DNA from: Thermoflexus hugenholtzii JAD2
Lineage (GTDB): Bacteria > Chloroflexota > Dehalococcoidia > UBA2979
Direction of reading: 5' to 3'
NCBI GenBank assembly: GCA_945889565.1
Contig: CAMDBZ010000088.1
Coordinates: 1 to 6,925, forward strand
Length of the DNA: 6,925 bases
Under the pieces are notes generated by a model that ran no database searches, was not told the DNA's origin, and was given only the letters and a program-made list of their open reading frames with translations. The translations under genes were made by a program, and so were the position numbers. Below, piece by piece: positions 1-6,112 of the stretch (its first letter is position 1; the number at the start of each line of letters is the position of its first letter).

Positions 1-124
1 CGGGCGGCTCGCCGCGCGCCTGCAGCCGCAAGAAGTCGTCGAGGCCGCCCGCGAGCGCGCGGTCGCCGCAGCCGCTGAGCAGTTCCGCCTCGAGCAGCGC
101 GCGCAGCTGCCGCAGGTCGGCCAT
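1..124 (-). CDS. recG: Probable ATP-dependent DNA helicase RecG, N-terminal 41 codons only
   Basis: The frame opens with ATG at 124-122, overlapping the stop of the upstream degV gene as TGATG, and runs off the left edge of the window without a stop. I translated it by hand: it begins MADLRQLRALLEAELLSG and continues GCGDRALAGGLDDFLRLQ. The second piece resembles the helical N-terminal extension of RecG from Chloroflexota and relatives, where a segment like G-x-x-D-x-A-V-I-G-G-L-D-x-F-L precedes the wedge domain. RecG remodels stalled replication forks and branch-migrates Holliday junctions. recG also commonly follows DAK/FakA-type genes near rpmB, which supports the call. None of the helicase motifs lies in this window, so identity rests on a short N-terminal match and gene order. 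It is probably cotranscribed and translationally coupled with the gene before it. Confidence 0.62.
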   Translation of the reverse strand, partial: MADLRQLRALLEAELLSGCGDRALAGGLDDFLRLQARGEPP

Positions 125-972
125 CAGTGCGCGCTGGGCGAGGCCGTCACGACCGCGAAGCCCAGCAGGCCCGGCCCCGCGTGCACACCGATCACCGGCG
201 TGATGCGTCCGACGGTGACCGGCGCGTCGGGCGCCAGCCCGTGCAGCCGATCGACGAGAAAGTCCAGGTCCTCCGGCGTGGTCGCGTGGACGGCCATCAT
301 CTGCTCGATCGGTCGCAGCTCGCCGGCGAGGCGCAGCAGTTCCTCGATCGCGCGCTGCTTCGTCCGGGCGCGGCCGATCGGCACCACCGCGCCGTCCTCG
401 ATCGCGAGCAGCGGTTTGAACTGCAGGAGCGAACCGATCAGCTCCTGCGCACGCCCGATGCGCCCGCCGCGGCGCAGGAACTCCAGCGTGTCGACCATGA
501 AGTACAGGTGCGTGCGACGGAACTGGTCCGCCACGTGCGCGCGCGTCTCGTCGAGCGTTGCGCCGCCTGTGGCACGCGCGGCGGCGGCGACGACGCCGAG
601 CCCGAGCGCGAGCGACGTGAGCCCGGAATCGACGTGCTCGATGCGCGCGGACAGGCCCTGCGCACCGAGGCGCGCGGACTCGAGCGTGCGGCTGAGCTTG
701 CTGGAGAGGTGAATCGAGAGGATCTCCGTCGCGCCCTCGGCGATCAGCGCTTCGTAGGCGGCGCGAAAGGCGCCGGGTGCGGGCTGCGAGGTGGTCGGCA
801 GCCTGGGCTCGCGCACGAGGCGGCGGAAGAACTTCTCGGACGTGATGTCGACGCCGTCGAGCCGCTGCTCGTCGCCGAACATGAGGGTGAGCGGCACGAC
901 GGTGACGCGATGCTGCGCGGCGAGCGCGGAGGGGAGGTCCGCCGTCGAGTCCGTGACGATGCGGAGGCTCAC
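124..972 (-). CDS. fakB: DegV family fatty-acid-binding protein (FakB-like)
   Basis: This 282-residue protein has the usual DegV length. DegV/FakB proteins bind one fatty acid in a tunnel between two alpha/beta lobes and present its carboxylate to the FakA kinase, giving acyl-phosphate for phospholipid synthesis. Visible hallmarks are DSTADLP (8-14), the carboxylate-binding PTTSQPAPG (59-67, with Thr60, Thr61 and Ser62), the Ser-rich loop SSKLS (90-94), YFMVDTLEFLRRGGRIG near the middle, the KPLL strand, and H-A-G-P-G at 264-268, whose His is the conserved C-terminal ligand residue. One departure is that the usual LSGT of the second loop reads LSRT (93-96). The GTG start gives a perfect family N-terminus (MSLRIVTDSTADLP). 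No Shine-Dalgarno is visible, and translation probably relies on coupling to fakA, whose stop lies 9 nt upstream in the same reading frame. The partner fakA next door makes the fatty acid kinase role likely; the acyl-chain preference cannot be read from sequence. Confidence 0.9.
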   Translation of the reverse strand: MSLRIVTDSTADLPSALAAQHRVTVVPLTLMFGDEQRLDGVDITSEKFFRRLVREPRLPTTSQPAPGAFRAAYEALIAEGATEILSIHLSSKLSRTLESARLGAQGLSARIEHVDSGLTSLALGLGVVAAAARATGGATLDETRAHVADQFRRTHLYFMVDTLEFLRRGGRIGRAQELIGSLLQFKPLLAIEDGAVVPIGRARTKQRAIEELLRLAGELRPIEQMMAVHATTPEDLDFLVDRLHGLAPDAPVTVGRITPVIGVHAGPGLLGFAVVTASPSAH

Positions 973-981
973 CGCGGGAGT

Positions 982-2589
982 CTACTCGACGCCTGCGGCG
1001 TACGGGTAGTGCGGCTGGCCACCATCGATGATCTCGAGCGCGAGCGTGGGATGAGCGTCGGCGAGCAACGCGGCGACGCGTGTGCGCGCATCGGGCGGCG
1101 CCTGCACGCCGAGGTAGACGGTCACGAGCTCCGTGGCGGCCGTGATCGTGTGCGCGAGACCGGCCGCGAGCGCGCCCTCTGGATCCCCGCCGGTCGCGAC
1201 GAGCACGCCATCGACGAGCGCGATCGCGTCGCCGGCCTGCACCGCGACGCCGTCGATGCGCGCGGTGCGCGCGGCGCGCGTGACCTCGATGCAGCGCACG
1301 CGCGCTGCGGCTGTGCGCAGGCGCGCGGCGCCGACGGCGGGGTCGCCGTCCGGCGTGTACTCGACGGCCGCGCTCAGGCCGGCCACGTAGCTGCGCGTGG
1401 GCAGCACGGTGATCAGTCCTGGCACCTCCGCGGCGGCTTGCTCGGCGGCGAGGCGCACGTCCTTGTCGGTGGGGAGCAGCAGCACGTGTGCGCTGCCGGT
1501 GCTGCGCGCGGCGGCGAGCAGTTGGTCCGCGCTCGGCTTGACGTCGGCGGAGTCCACGACGACGGCGCCGAGCGCGCGGAACGCAGCGGCGATGCCCGGG
1601 CCGGGGGCGACGGCGACCAGCCCCAGTGCGGATGGCGCGCGCGCGGCGCGGTGCTCGGCCGCCCAGCGCTCGTGCTGCGCCTGCATGTTGTCGACTTTGA
1701 CCGCGGAGAGCGCGCCGGCGGCGGCGCCGGCAGAGAGCGCGGGCCCCGGGTCTGCCATATGCACGTGCACGTGCAGCGCGGAGGCGTCGCCCACAACGAG
1801 CGCCGATTCGCCTCCAGCGCGCTGCAGCGCGGCGGTGATCGCGTCGCGGTCGAGATTCGCGGCTTCGAGGACGAACTCGATGCAGTAGCCGTGGCCCTCG
1901 TGCTCGACGGCGTCGAGCGCGACGGCGGCCGTGGCGGCGGGCGGAGGCGGGAGCGGCTCGCCGGCGACGGCCAGCCGCAGGCCGGCGAGCACCACGGCCA
2001 TGCCCGCGCCGCCCGCGTCGACAACGCCCGCCTCGCGCAGCCGCGGCAGCAGGTCCGGCGTGCGCTCGACGCTACGGTCGGCCTCGCGCTCTGTGGCGAC
2101 GAGCACGGCGAGCAGGTCGGCGCCGCCGGCGGCGGCGGCTGCGGCGGCCTGCGCGGCGTCGCGCATCACGGTGAGCATGGTGCCCTCGACGGGCTCGCTC
2201 ACGGCGCCGTAGGCGACCCATGCCGCGTGCTCCAGCGCTGCCGCGAGCGTGGGGGCGGTGACGGTGGGGGCTGCGTCCTGCAGCGCCTCACTGAGCCCGC
2301 GGAGCCATTGGGAGAGGATCACGCCACTGTTGCCGCGCGCCCCCAGGAGCGCGCCCCTCGCGAGCTGGCGGGCCCAGCTGGCGCAGTCGGTGGCAGGCGC
2401 GCGCTCGGTCGCCTCGAGGGCGGCCCGCAGCGTGAGCAGCATGTTCGTGCCGGTGTCGCCGTCTGGGACGGGGTAGACGTTGATGGCGTTCAGGCGGTCG
2501 CGGTTGCCGTCCAGCCAACGCTCGGCGATCCGGAACGCGTCGTGTAGCCGCGGGGCGTCCAGGGCGGCGTGCGAGGTGGGAGTGGTCAC
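982..2589 (-). CDS. fakA: Fatty acid kinase catalytic subunit FakA (DhaL/DAK2 domain protein, YloV family)
   Basis: This 535-residue protein is close to the usual ~550 of FakA/YloV. The N-terminal DhaL-type kinase domain (about 1-210) carries NVYPVPDGDTGTNM (37-50), whose Asp residues bind Mg-ATP, GARGNSG (83-89), and E-G-T-M-L-T-V (135-141). A Pro/Ala linker (212-222) leads to the middle domain with Cys236 and H-V-H at 275-277, the residues believed to hold zinc in FakA. The C-terminal DegV-like domain (about 320-535) begins LGLVAVAPGPG. In this last domain the usual G-G-Q-T-M-N-P-S and P-N-N-K-N motifs are altered to SADVKPSAD (347-355) and PTDKD (373-377). The enzyme phosphorylates FakB-bound fatty acid; the fakB/degV gene follows 9 nt downstream. 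The start is GTG, preceded by a weak GGGGGA about 8 nt upstream. The distant alternative, a dihydroxyacetone kinase, is unlikely because no DhaK is present. Confidence 0.9.
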   Translation of the reverse strand: MTTPTSHAALDAPRLHDAFRIAERWLDGNRDRLNAINVYPVPDGDTGTNMLLTLRAALEATERAPATDCASWARQLARGALLGARGNSGVILSQWLRGLSEALQDAAPTVTAPTLAAALEHAAWVAYGAVSEPVEGTMLTVMRDAAQAAAAAAAGGADLLAVLVATEREADRSVERTPDLLPRLREAGVVDAGGAGMAVVLAGLRLAVAGEPLPPPPAATAAVALDAVEHEGHGYCIEFVLEAANLDRDAITAALQRAGGESALVVGDASALHVHVHMADPGPALSAGAAAGALSAVKVDNMQAQHERWAAEHRAARAPSALGLVAVAPGPGIAAAFRALGAVVVDSADVKPSADQLLAAARSTGSAHVLLLPTDKDVRLAAEQAAAEVPGLITVLPTRSYVAGLSAAVEYTPDGDPAVGAARLRTAAARVRCIEVTRAARTARIDGVAVQAGDAIALVDGVLVATGGDPEGALAAGLAHTITAATELVTVYLGVQAPPDARTRVAALLADAHPTLALEIIDGGQPHYPYAAGVE

Positions 2590-2633
2590 GGGCGGTCCCC
2601 CGGTGCGCCGCGGTAGACGGGGCGCTTGACCCG

Positions 2634-2643
2634 ATGCTAGGCT
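2634..2643. promoter_or_regulatory. Candidate bidirectional -10 element between fakA and rpmB
   Basis: The ten bases ATGCTAGGCT read as an extended -10 on the plus strand (TGC then TAGGCT at 2638-2643). On the minus strand they read as TAGCAT (2639 to 2634). Both fit TAnnnT, because the CTAG core is its own complement. Predicted starts would be near 2650 for rpmB (leader about 50 nt) and near 2627 for fakA (leader about 38 nt). No good -35 is found at 17 bp in either direction. A TTGACC lies at 2626-2631 but is only 6 bp from the plus -10. The gap from 2590 to 2699 has no other obvious content. This is inference from motif and position only. Confidence 0.42.
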
Positions 2644-2689
2644 GAACCTCCGCTGAGGCGCCAGTGCGTCTGCGGGAGCGCGCTCTCAT

Positions 2690-2694
2690 GGAGG
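2690..2694 (+). promoter_or_regulatory. Shine-Dalgarno of rpmB that decides its GTG start
   Basis: GGAGG ends 5 nt before the GTG at 2700. That spacing favours the GTG over the in-frame ATG at 2688, which would itself overlap this ribosome-binding site and has no comparable purine tract ahead of it. Confidence 0.75.
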
Positions 2695-2699
2695 CAACC

Positions 2700-2918
2700 G
2701 TGGCGTCTGGCAGGTGCGATTTCTGCGAGAAGCAGGTGGCGTTCGGGCGCAACATCCGCCACCAGCACTCCGGGCGGTGGGAGCGCAAGGCGCCGAAGAC
2801 GAACCGCCAGTTCCGCCCGAACGTGCAGAGCCGGCGCATGCTGCTCGGTGGGCTGTGGCGTCGAGTGAACATCTGCACGCGCTGCCTGCGCACGCAGATG
2901 AAGCTGCTCGCGAGCTAG
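2700..2918 (+). CDS. rpmB: 50S ribosomal protein L28, four-cysteine (zinc-binding) form
   Basis: From the GTG start the protein is 72 residues: a short basic protein of the large ribosomal subunit. It has two CxxC pairs, Cys6/Cys9 (CDFC) and Cys59/Cys62 (CTRC), the zinc-ribbon layout of the C-plus form of L28. The core FGRNIRHQ (15-22), then A-P-K-T-N-R-x-F-R-P-N-V-Q (31-43), is the L28 signature; the long S-G-R-W-E-R-K-A-P-K-T-N version recalls Chloroflexota proteins. GTG at 2700 is chosen because GGAGG sits 5 nt upstream and family members start just before the first CxxC. It is the only plus-strand gene here, divergent from fakA and convergent with the alkD-like gene, with which its TAG stop overlaps. 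Because zinc-binding L28 often has a zinc-free paralogue induced by Zur, a second rpmB elsewhere in the genome is possible but not visible. Confidence 0.93.
   Translation: MASGRCDFCEKQVAFGRNIRHQHSGRWERKAPKTNRQFRPNVQSRRMLLGGLWRRVNICTRCLRTQMKLLAS
2915..2918. other. Shared CTAG giving both stop codons of convergent rpmB and alkD
   Basis: TAG at 2916-2918 ends rpmB on the plus strand. The complement of 2915-2917 gives TAG for the alkD-like gene on the minus strand. The two reading frames therefore overlap by 4 bp, leaving no room for a conventional terminator between them, and each transcript must run into the opposite gene before ending. Confidence 0.93.
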
Positions 2919-3700
2919 CCACCGGCCTCGATGGGCACCGCAGGCGCGGCCGCGCGCCGGCCCGGCCGACCCCTCAATAGCTCCCCCCGCTGTTCGTCGC
3001 TCAGGTAGCGCATCGCCTCGCGTAGCGTGACGCCCGAGGCACGGGCCGCGCGCGGCGCGAGCCACGTGTAGACGAGCTCCGGGCGGCGTTTCGCGGTTTC
3101 GCGCAGCACCCAGCCGATCGCCTTGCGGATGAAGAACTCGCGCTCATCGAGCATGGCGTCGGCATAGCGGGCGAAGCGCGCGAAGTCGCCGCGGCCGGCG
3201 CGCAGCGGCGGCAGCAGCGCGAGCATCGCAGCGCGGCGCACCCAGAAGTCGGGGTCGCGGGCCCAGCGGTCGAGCTGGCCCGTGAGCGCGGGCTCGCGCT
3301 CGACGAGCGCGGCGGCAACGCCGGTGGCGAGCGCATCGACGTAGGCCCAGCTGCGGGAGTCGCGGATCAGCCGCTCGACGAGCGCAAGGTCGCGCGGCTC
3401 GAGCAGCGCGCGCGAGCCCGTCAGCAGCTCGACGGCGACCACCCGGCGTTCGTGCAGCGGACGCGCCTGCTGAGGAGCCCAGAGGGCGCGTACGAGGGCG
3501 AGCAGGCGCGGGCGCGTCAGCGTGTGCTCGCGCTGGAAGCCGCGCGCGACGGCGCGCGCCGCGGGCACGCCCGTGCCGAGGAACGCGAGCTCGCTCTTCA
3601 GGTAGCGCGCTTCTGCCAGGGCGCGCTCGGGGTGGGCGTGCGTGCGCAGGCGCCGCTCGAGCTCGTCGGCGAGCGCGGCGGCGGTCGGCGGGCGCGGCAC
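2915..3700 (-). CDS. alkD: DNA alkylation repair protein, AlkD-like HEAT-repeat DNA glycosylase
   Basis: This 261-residue, mostly helical protein is close to AlkD length (about 235) with a short Pro/Ala/Gly-rich tail. AlkD enzymes excise positively charged N3- and N7-alkylated purines without flipping the base. Landmarks follow the family order: YLKSELAFLG (33-42), SWAYVDALA (117-125) with Trp118 and the probable catalytic Asp122, DFWVRRAAM (151-159) with the DNA-backbone Arg, and EREFFIRKAIGWVLRE (186-201) with the second active-site Trp197. All key aromatic and acidic residues appear kept. The start is GTG, one nucleotide after the rpe stop, with no clear ribosome-binding site, so translation is probably coupled to rpe. 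It is the last gene of the argH-rpe unit and runs into rpmB head to tail, sharing a CTAG. Its presence in a biosynthetic unit is odd and may only reflect genome compaction. Confidence 0.85.
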   Translation of the reverse strand: MPRPPTAAALADELERRLRTHAHPERALAEARYLKSELAFLGTGVPAARAVARGFQREHTLTRPRLLALVRALWAPQQARPLHERRVVAVELLTGSRALLEPRDLALVERLIRDSRSWAYVDALATGVAAALVEREPALTGQLDRWARDPDFWVRRAAMLALLPPLRAGRGDFARFARYADAMLDEREFFIRKAIGWVLRETAKRRPELVYTWLAPRAARASGVTLREAMRYLSDEQRGELLRGRPGRRAAAPAVPIEAGG

Positions 3701-3701
3701 G

Positions 3702-4382
3702 TCAGTCGGCGGGGGCGAGCGCGGACCGCAGCTGCGCGAGCGCGGCCGCGGGGGTCGCGCGGTCGTTGTACACCGCGGAGCCCGCGACGAGGATGTCCGC
3801 GCCCGCCGCCGCGCAGCGCGCCGCGTTCTCCGCCTTCACGCCGCCATCGAGCTCGATCGGCACGTCGCGGCCCGCGGCGGCGAGCAGCGCACGGAGCTGC
3901 GGCACCTTGTCGAGGTGCGCGTCGAGCATCGTCTGCCCGCCGCGGCCGGGGTGCACGAGCATGATCACCACCTGGTCGAGCGCCCCGAGCAGCGGTGCGA
4001 GCCGCTCGACAGGCGTGCCGGGGCTCACCGCGACGCCCGCACGGCAGCCGGTTGCGTGCGCGGCCGCGAGCGCTGCGCTCGCGTCGGCGGTGGCCTCGAC
4101 GTGGAAGAGCAGCGTCTGCGCGCCTGCGGCGGCGAAGGCTGCGAAGTGCGCCGCGGGCTGCGCGACCATCATGTGCACCTCGATCGGGAGGCTCGTCGCC
4201 GCGCGTACGGCTGCGACGACTTCTGGACCGAAGCTGAGCTGCGGCACGAAGTGGCCGTCCATCACGTCGAGGTGGAAGAGGTCGGCGCCGCCCGCCTCGG
4301 CGGCCTGGACCTGCTCGGCGAGGCGGCCGAAGTCGGCGGTGAGGATGGAGGGCGCGATGCGCACGGTGCGCGTGGCGCTCAC
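3702..4382 (-). CDS. rpe: Ribulose-phosphate 3-epimerase
   Basis: This 226-residue TIM-barrel enzyme has the standard family length. It interconverts D-ribulose 5-phosphate and D-xylulose 5-phosphate in the cytosolic pentose phosphate or Calvin pathway. Visible active-site elements are Ser12 in APSILTADFG, FHLDVMDGHFVP (36-47) with metal ligands His37 and Asp39, EVHMMV (68-73) with His70, and ELDGGV (177-182) with Asp179. The phosphate-side loop is unusual: the common M-T-V-N-P-G-F-G-G-Q reads MLVHPGRGGQ (141-150), with Met141 kept but Asn changed to His and Phe to Arg. The start is GTG, overlapping the argH stop as GTGA, a classic coupled junction. The next gene begins one nucleotide after its stop. 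A related allulose/D-psicose-type epimerase is less likely because the length and the HLDVMDG and ELDGG motifs fit Rpe. Confidence 0.93.
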   Translation of the reverse strand: MSATRTVRIAPSILTADFGRLAEQVQAAEAGGADLFHLDVMDGHFVPQLSFGPEVVAAVRAATSLPIEVHMMVAQPAAHFAAFAAAGAQTLLFHVEATADASAALAAAHATGCRAGVAVSPGTPVERLAPLLGALDQVVIMLVHPGRGGQTMLDAHLDKVPQLRALLAAAGRDVPIELDGGVKAENAARCAAAGADILVAGSAVYNDRATPAAALAQLRSALAPAD

Positions 4383-5800
4383 GCGTGGCGTCCCGCGGCC
4401 TCGACCTCGGCGGCGAGGCGCGCGCGCGCGGCGGCGAGCTCGCGGGCGACGGCGGCGGGAGCGGTGCCGCCGGTGGCGGAGCGCGCCGCGAGTGAGCTGT
4501 CGAGATCGATCGCGAGCGCGTCCGCTTCGAACGCGGGGTGCGCCGCGCGCAGTTCGTCGAGCGTGAGCGCGTCGAGCGTGCGGCGCTCGCGCTCGCAGCG
4601 CGCCACGAGCGCGCCGACGGCCGCGTGCGCCTCGCGGAACGGCACGCCGCGGCGCGCGAGGTAGTCCGCGAGGTCTGTCGCCAGCGCGAAGCCCTCGACG
4701 GCGGTGGCGCGTCCGCGCTCGCGGTCGAACTCGAGCGCCGGCACGAGCGCGGCCATCACAGCGAGCGAGGCGAGCAGCGTGTCGACGGTGTCGAACAGCG
4801 GCGCCTTGTCCTCCTGCAGGTCGCGGTTGTAGGCGAGCGGCAGCGCCTTGAGCAGCGTCAGCGACTGCACGAGCTGGCCGATCACGCGCGCGCTCTTGCC
4901 GCGCACGAGCTCCGCGACGTCCGGGTTCTTCTTCTGCGGCATGATGCTGGAGCCGGTGGCGAACGCGTCGGGCAGGCGCACGAGGCCGAACTCGGTGGTG
5001 GACCAGAGCACGATCTCCTCGGCGATGCGCGACAGGTGCACCATGGCGAGCGCCGCGGCGGCGTGTAGCTCGACGACGAAGTCGCGGTCGGCCACCGCGT
5101 CGAGCGAGTTCGTGGCGACCGCGTCGAAGCCGAGTTCGCGTGCGACGAACTCGCGGTCGATGGGGTAGCGGACGCCCGCGCGCGCGCCCGCGCCGAGCGG
5201 CAGCACGTTGCGGCGCGCGCGCGCCTGCGCCCCGCGCGCGCGGTCGCGCGCGAGCGCGGCCTCGTGCGCGAGCATGTGGTGAGCGAGCAGCACCGGCTGC
5301 GCGCGCTGCAGGTGCGTGTAGCCGGGGATAACCGTCTCCGCTTCACGCTCGGCGCCGAGCAGCAGCGCGTGGCGCAGGGCGCGCAGCTGCTCGGCGATGG
5401 CGTCGCACGCGCCGCGCGCCCACAGCCGCAGGTCGGTCGCGACCTGATCGTTGCGCGAGCGGGCGGTGTGCAGGCGGCCGGCAGGCGCGCCGATGCGCTC
5501 GGCGAGCGCCGCTTCGATGTGGAGGTGGATGTCCTCGCGGTCGGCGCGGAACGCGAAGCGGCCGGCCGCGATGTCGTCGCGGATGGCCGCGAGCCCGTCG
5601 ACGATCGCGTCGCGGTCGGCGTCGCTGATGATGCGCTGCCGCGCGAGCATCGTCGCGTGCGCGATGGACGCCGCGATGTCTTCCCGGTAGAGGCGGCGGT
5701 CGACGTCGATGGAGGCGGTGAACGCCTCGACGAGCGCGTCGGTGGCGGCGTCGAAGCGGCCGCCCCAGAGCTTGTGCTCGCCGCCTGCGCCGCCGGTCAT
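4379..5800 (-). CDS. argH: Argininosuccinate lyase
   Basis: This 473-residue protein matches the ~460 typical of the homotetrameric lyase that splits argininosuccinate into arginine and fumarate, the last step of arginine synthesis. Signatures in order: KLWGGRF (10-16), HTARSRNDQ (111-119), GYTHLQRAQPV (160-170) with the general-acid/base region His163, PIDREF (213-218), and the family signature GSSIMPQKKNP (283-293) bearing the catalytic serine loop, followed by YNRDLQEDK. The stretch 187-211 is Arg/Ala/Gly-rich and reads GAGARAGV where relatives usually have GAGALAGT, but spacing to flanking motifs is unchanged, so no frameshift is implied. The ATG has GGGAGG 8 nt upstream. It lies 57 bp after hicA, and argG is further upstream on the same strand, so the toxin-antitoxin pair splits an argG-argH unit. 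It overlaps rpe by 4 bp. Confidence 0.95.
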   Translation of the reverse strand: MTGGAGGEHKLWGGRFDAATDALVEAFTASIDVDRRLYREDIAASIAHATMLARQRIISDADRDAIVDGLAAIRDDIAAGRFAFRADREDIHLHIEAALAERIGAPAGRLHTARSRNDQVATDLRLWARGACDAIAEQLRALRHALLLGAEREAETVIPGYTHLQRAQPVLLAHHMLAHEAALARDRARGAQARARRNVLPLGAGARAGVRYPIDREFVARELGFDAVATNSLDAVADRDFVVELHAAAALAMVHLSRIAEEIVLWSTTEFGLVRLPDAFATGSSIMPQKKNPDVAELVRGKSARVIGQLVQSLTLLKALPLAYNRDLQEDKAPLFDTVDTLLASLAVMAALVPALEFDRERGRATAVEGFALATDLADYLARRGVPFREAHAAVGALVARCERERRTLDALTLDELRAAHPAFEADALAIDLDSSLAARSATGGTAPAAVARELAAARARLAAEVEAAGRHA

Positions 5801-5807
5801 CGCTCGC

Positions 5808-5823
5808 GCCTCCCAGCCGAGGC
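5808..5823 (-). promoter_or_regulatory. Small hairpin covering the argH Shine-Dalgarno
   Basis: On the minus strand GCCTC (5823-5819) can pair with GAGGC (5812-5808) around a 6-nt loop. This buries most of GGGAGG. It would form only in transcripts reading through from hicA, since the local promoter would start inside it. A five-pair stem is common in DNA this rich in GC, so the regulatory meaning is weak. Confidence 0.25.
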
Positions 5824-5828
5824 TAGCA
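5809..5828 (-). promoter_or_regulatory. Candidate argH promoter (extended -10) and ribosome-binding site
   Basis: On the minus strand TGC (5828-5826) leads into TAGCCT (5825-5820), an extended -10 of the same TAGnCT form as that ahead of rpmB. GGGAGG (5814-5809) lies 8 nt before the argH ATG. The predicted start near 5813 would make a leader of only about 13 nt. No convincing -35 is seen. The promoter would let argH-rpe-alkD be expressed independently of the upstream hicBA genes. The ribosome-binding site is well supported; the promoter is inference. Confidence 0.45.
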
Positions 5829-5831
5829 GAG
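5821..5831. repeat. 11-bp element, one of an inverted pair flanking hicA (mate 6117-6127)
   Basis: The plus strand reads GGCTAGCAGAG here, and its exact complement CTCTGCTAGCC stands at 6117-6127 in the hicA leader. The two copies bracket the whole hicA gene in opposite orientation. This copy overlaps the candidate argH -10; the mate overlaps the hicA ribosome-binding site and one arm of a dyad. The match stops after 11 bp on both sides. It could be a shared regulator site, a trace of insertion, or chance. Confidence 0.45.
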
Positions 5832-5857
5832 CGCGCGGTGAGCCGCCTCTGGGCGCG

Positions 5858-6106
5858 TTACCCTCGCAGCAGCGCGCGCAGGTCGTCGGCGCTCATCTCT
5901 GCTTGCCGCAGGATTGAGCGCAGCACGCTGAGCGGTACGTCGCGCCCCCCGTGCACTGGCACGACGACCAGCCCCGCGGCACCTTCGCGGCGGAGGTAAT
6001 GGTGGCTCCCCCGCACATGCGAGAGCCGGAACCCTCCGCGCTGCAGCGCCGCGACGATCTCGCGCCCAGTAGCGCGAGGCAGCCGTCCGCCGGCTCCTTC
6101 GACCAT
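5858..6106 (-). CDS. hicA: HicA-type mRNA interferase toxin
   Basis: This 82-residue protein has the dsRBD-like fold of YcfA/HicA toxins, which bind and cut mRNA and stop growth unless bound by HicB. RLPRATGREIVAALQRGGF (8-26) is the usual N-terminal strand and helix. VRGSHHYLRR (31-40) holds the catalytic His35 in the G-S-H-H motif, VPVHGG carries the second conserved strand, and LRSILRQAEMS is the typical end of the last helix. It looks intact and active. The ATG at 6106 has AGAGG 9 nt upstream. The HicB-like gene lies upstream on the same strand, the reverse of the E. coli order, across an unusually long 108-bp gap with its own candidate promoter. By hand count GC is about 71%. It sits between argG and argH, 57 bp before argH. 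Confidence 0.9.
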   Translation of the reverse strand: MVEGAGGRLPRATGREIVAALQRGGFRLSHVRGSHHYLRREGAAGLVVVPVHGGRDVPLSVLRSILRQAEMSADDLRALLRG

Positions 6107-6112
6107 GACTGC

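Noticed and set aside
127..2547. An 806-codon open frame on the plus strand across fakB and fakA
   Set aside because: It is codon-for-codon antisense to both genes, which happen to share a frame. GC-rich codons rarely give stops on the opposite strand. Its product is a low-complexity Arg/Gly/Ala/Glu/His mixture with no domain.
2626..2631. TTGACC as the -35 of rpmB
   Set aside because: At 17 bp downstream the sequence is TCCGCT, a poor -10, and it is only 6 bp from the better TAGGCT. It is kept as a note, not called.
2664..2699. Longer N-terminus for L28 from starts at 2664 or 2688
   Set aside because: The ATG at 2688 overlaps the GGAGG that serves the GTG at 2700. Family proteins begin a few residues before the first CxxC.
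3642..4664. A 340-codon plus-strand open frame across rpe and the ends of its neighbours
   Set aside because: It is antisense shadow of well-supported rpe and argH; its composition is Arg/Ala-rich with no recognisable motif.
5264..5917. A 217-codon plus-strand open frame opposite the argH start and hicA end
   Set aside because: It is antisense to argH, whose motifs are unambiguous, and it crosses the hicA-argH junction with no domain of its own.
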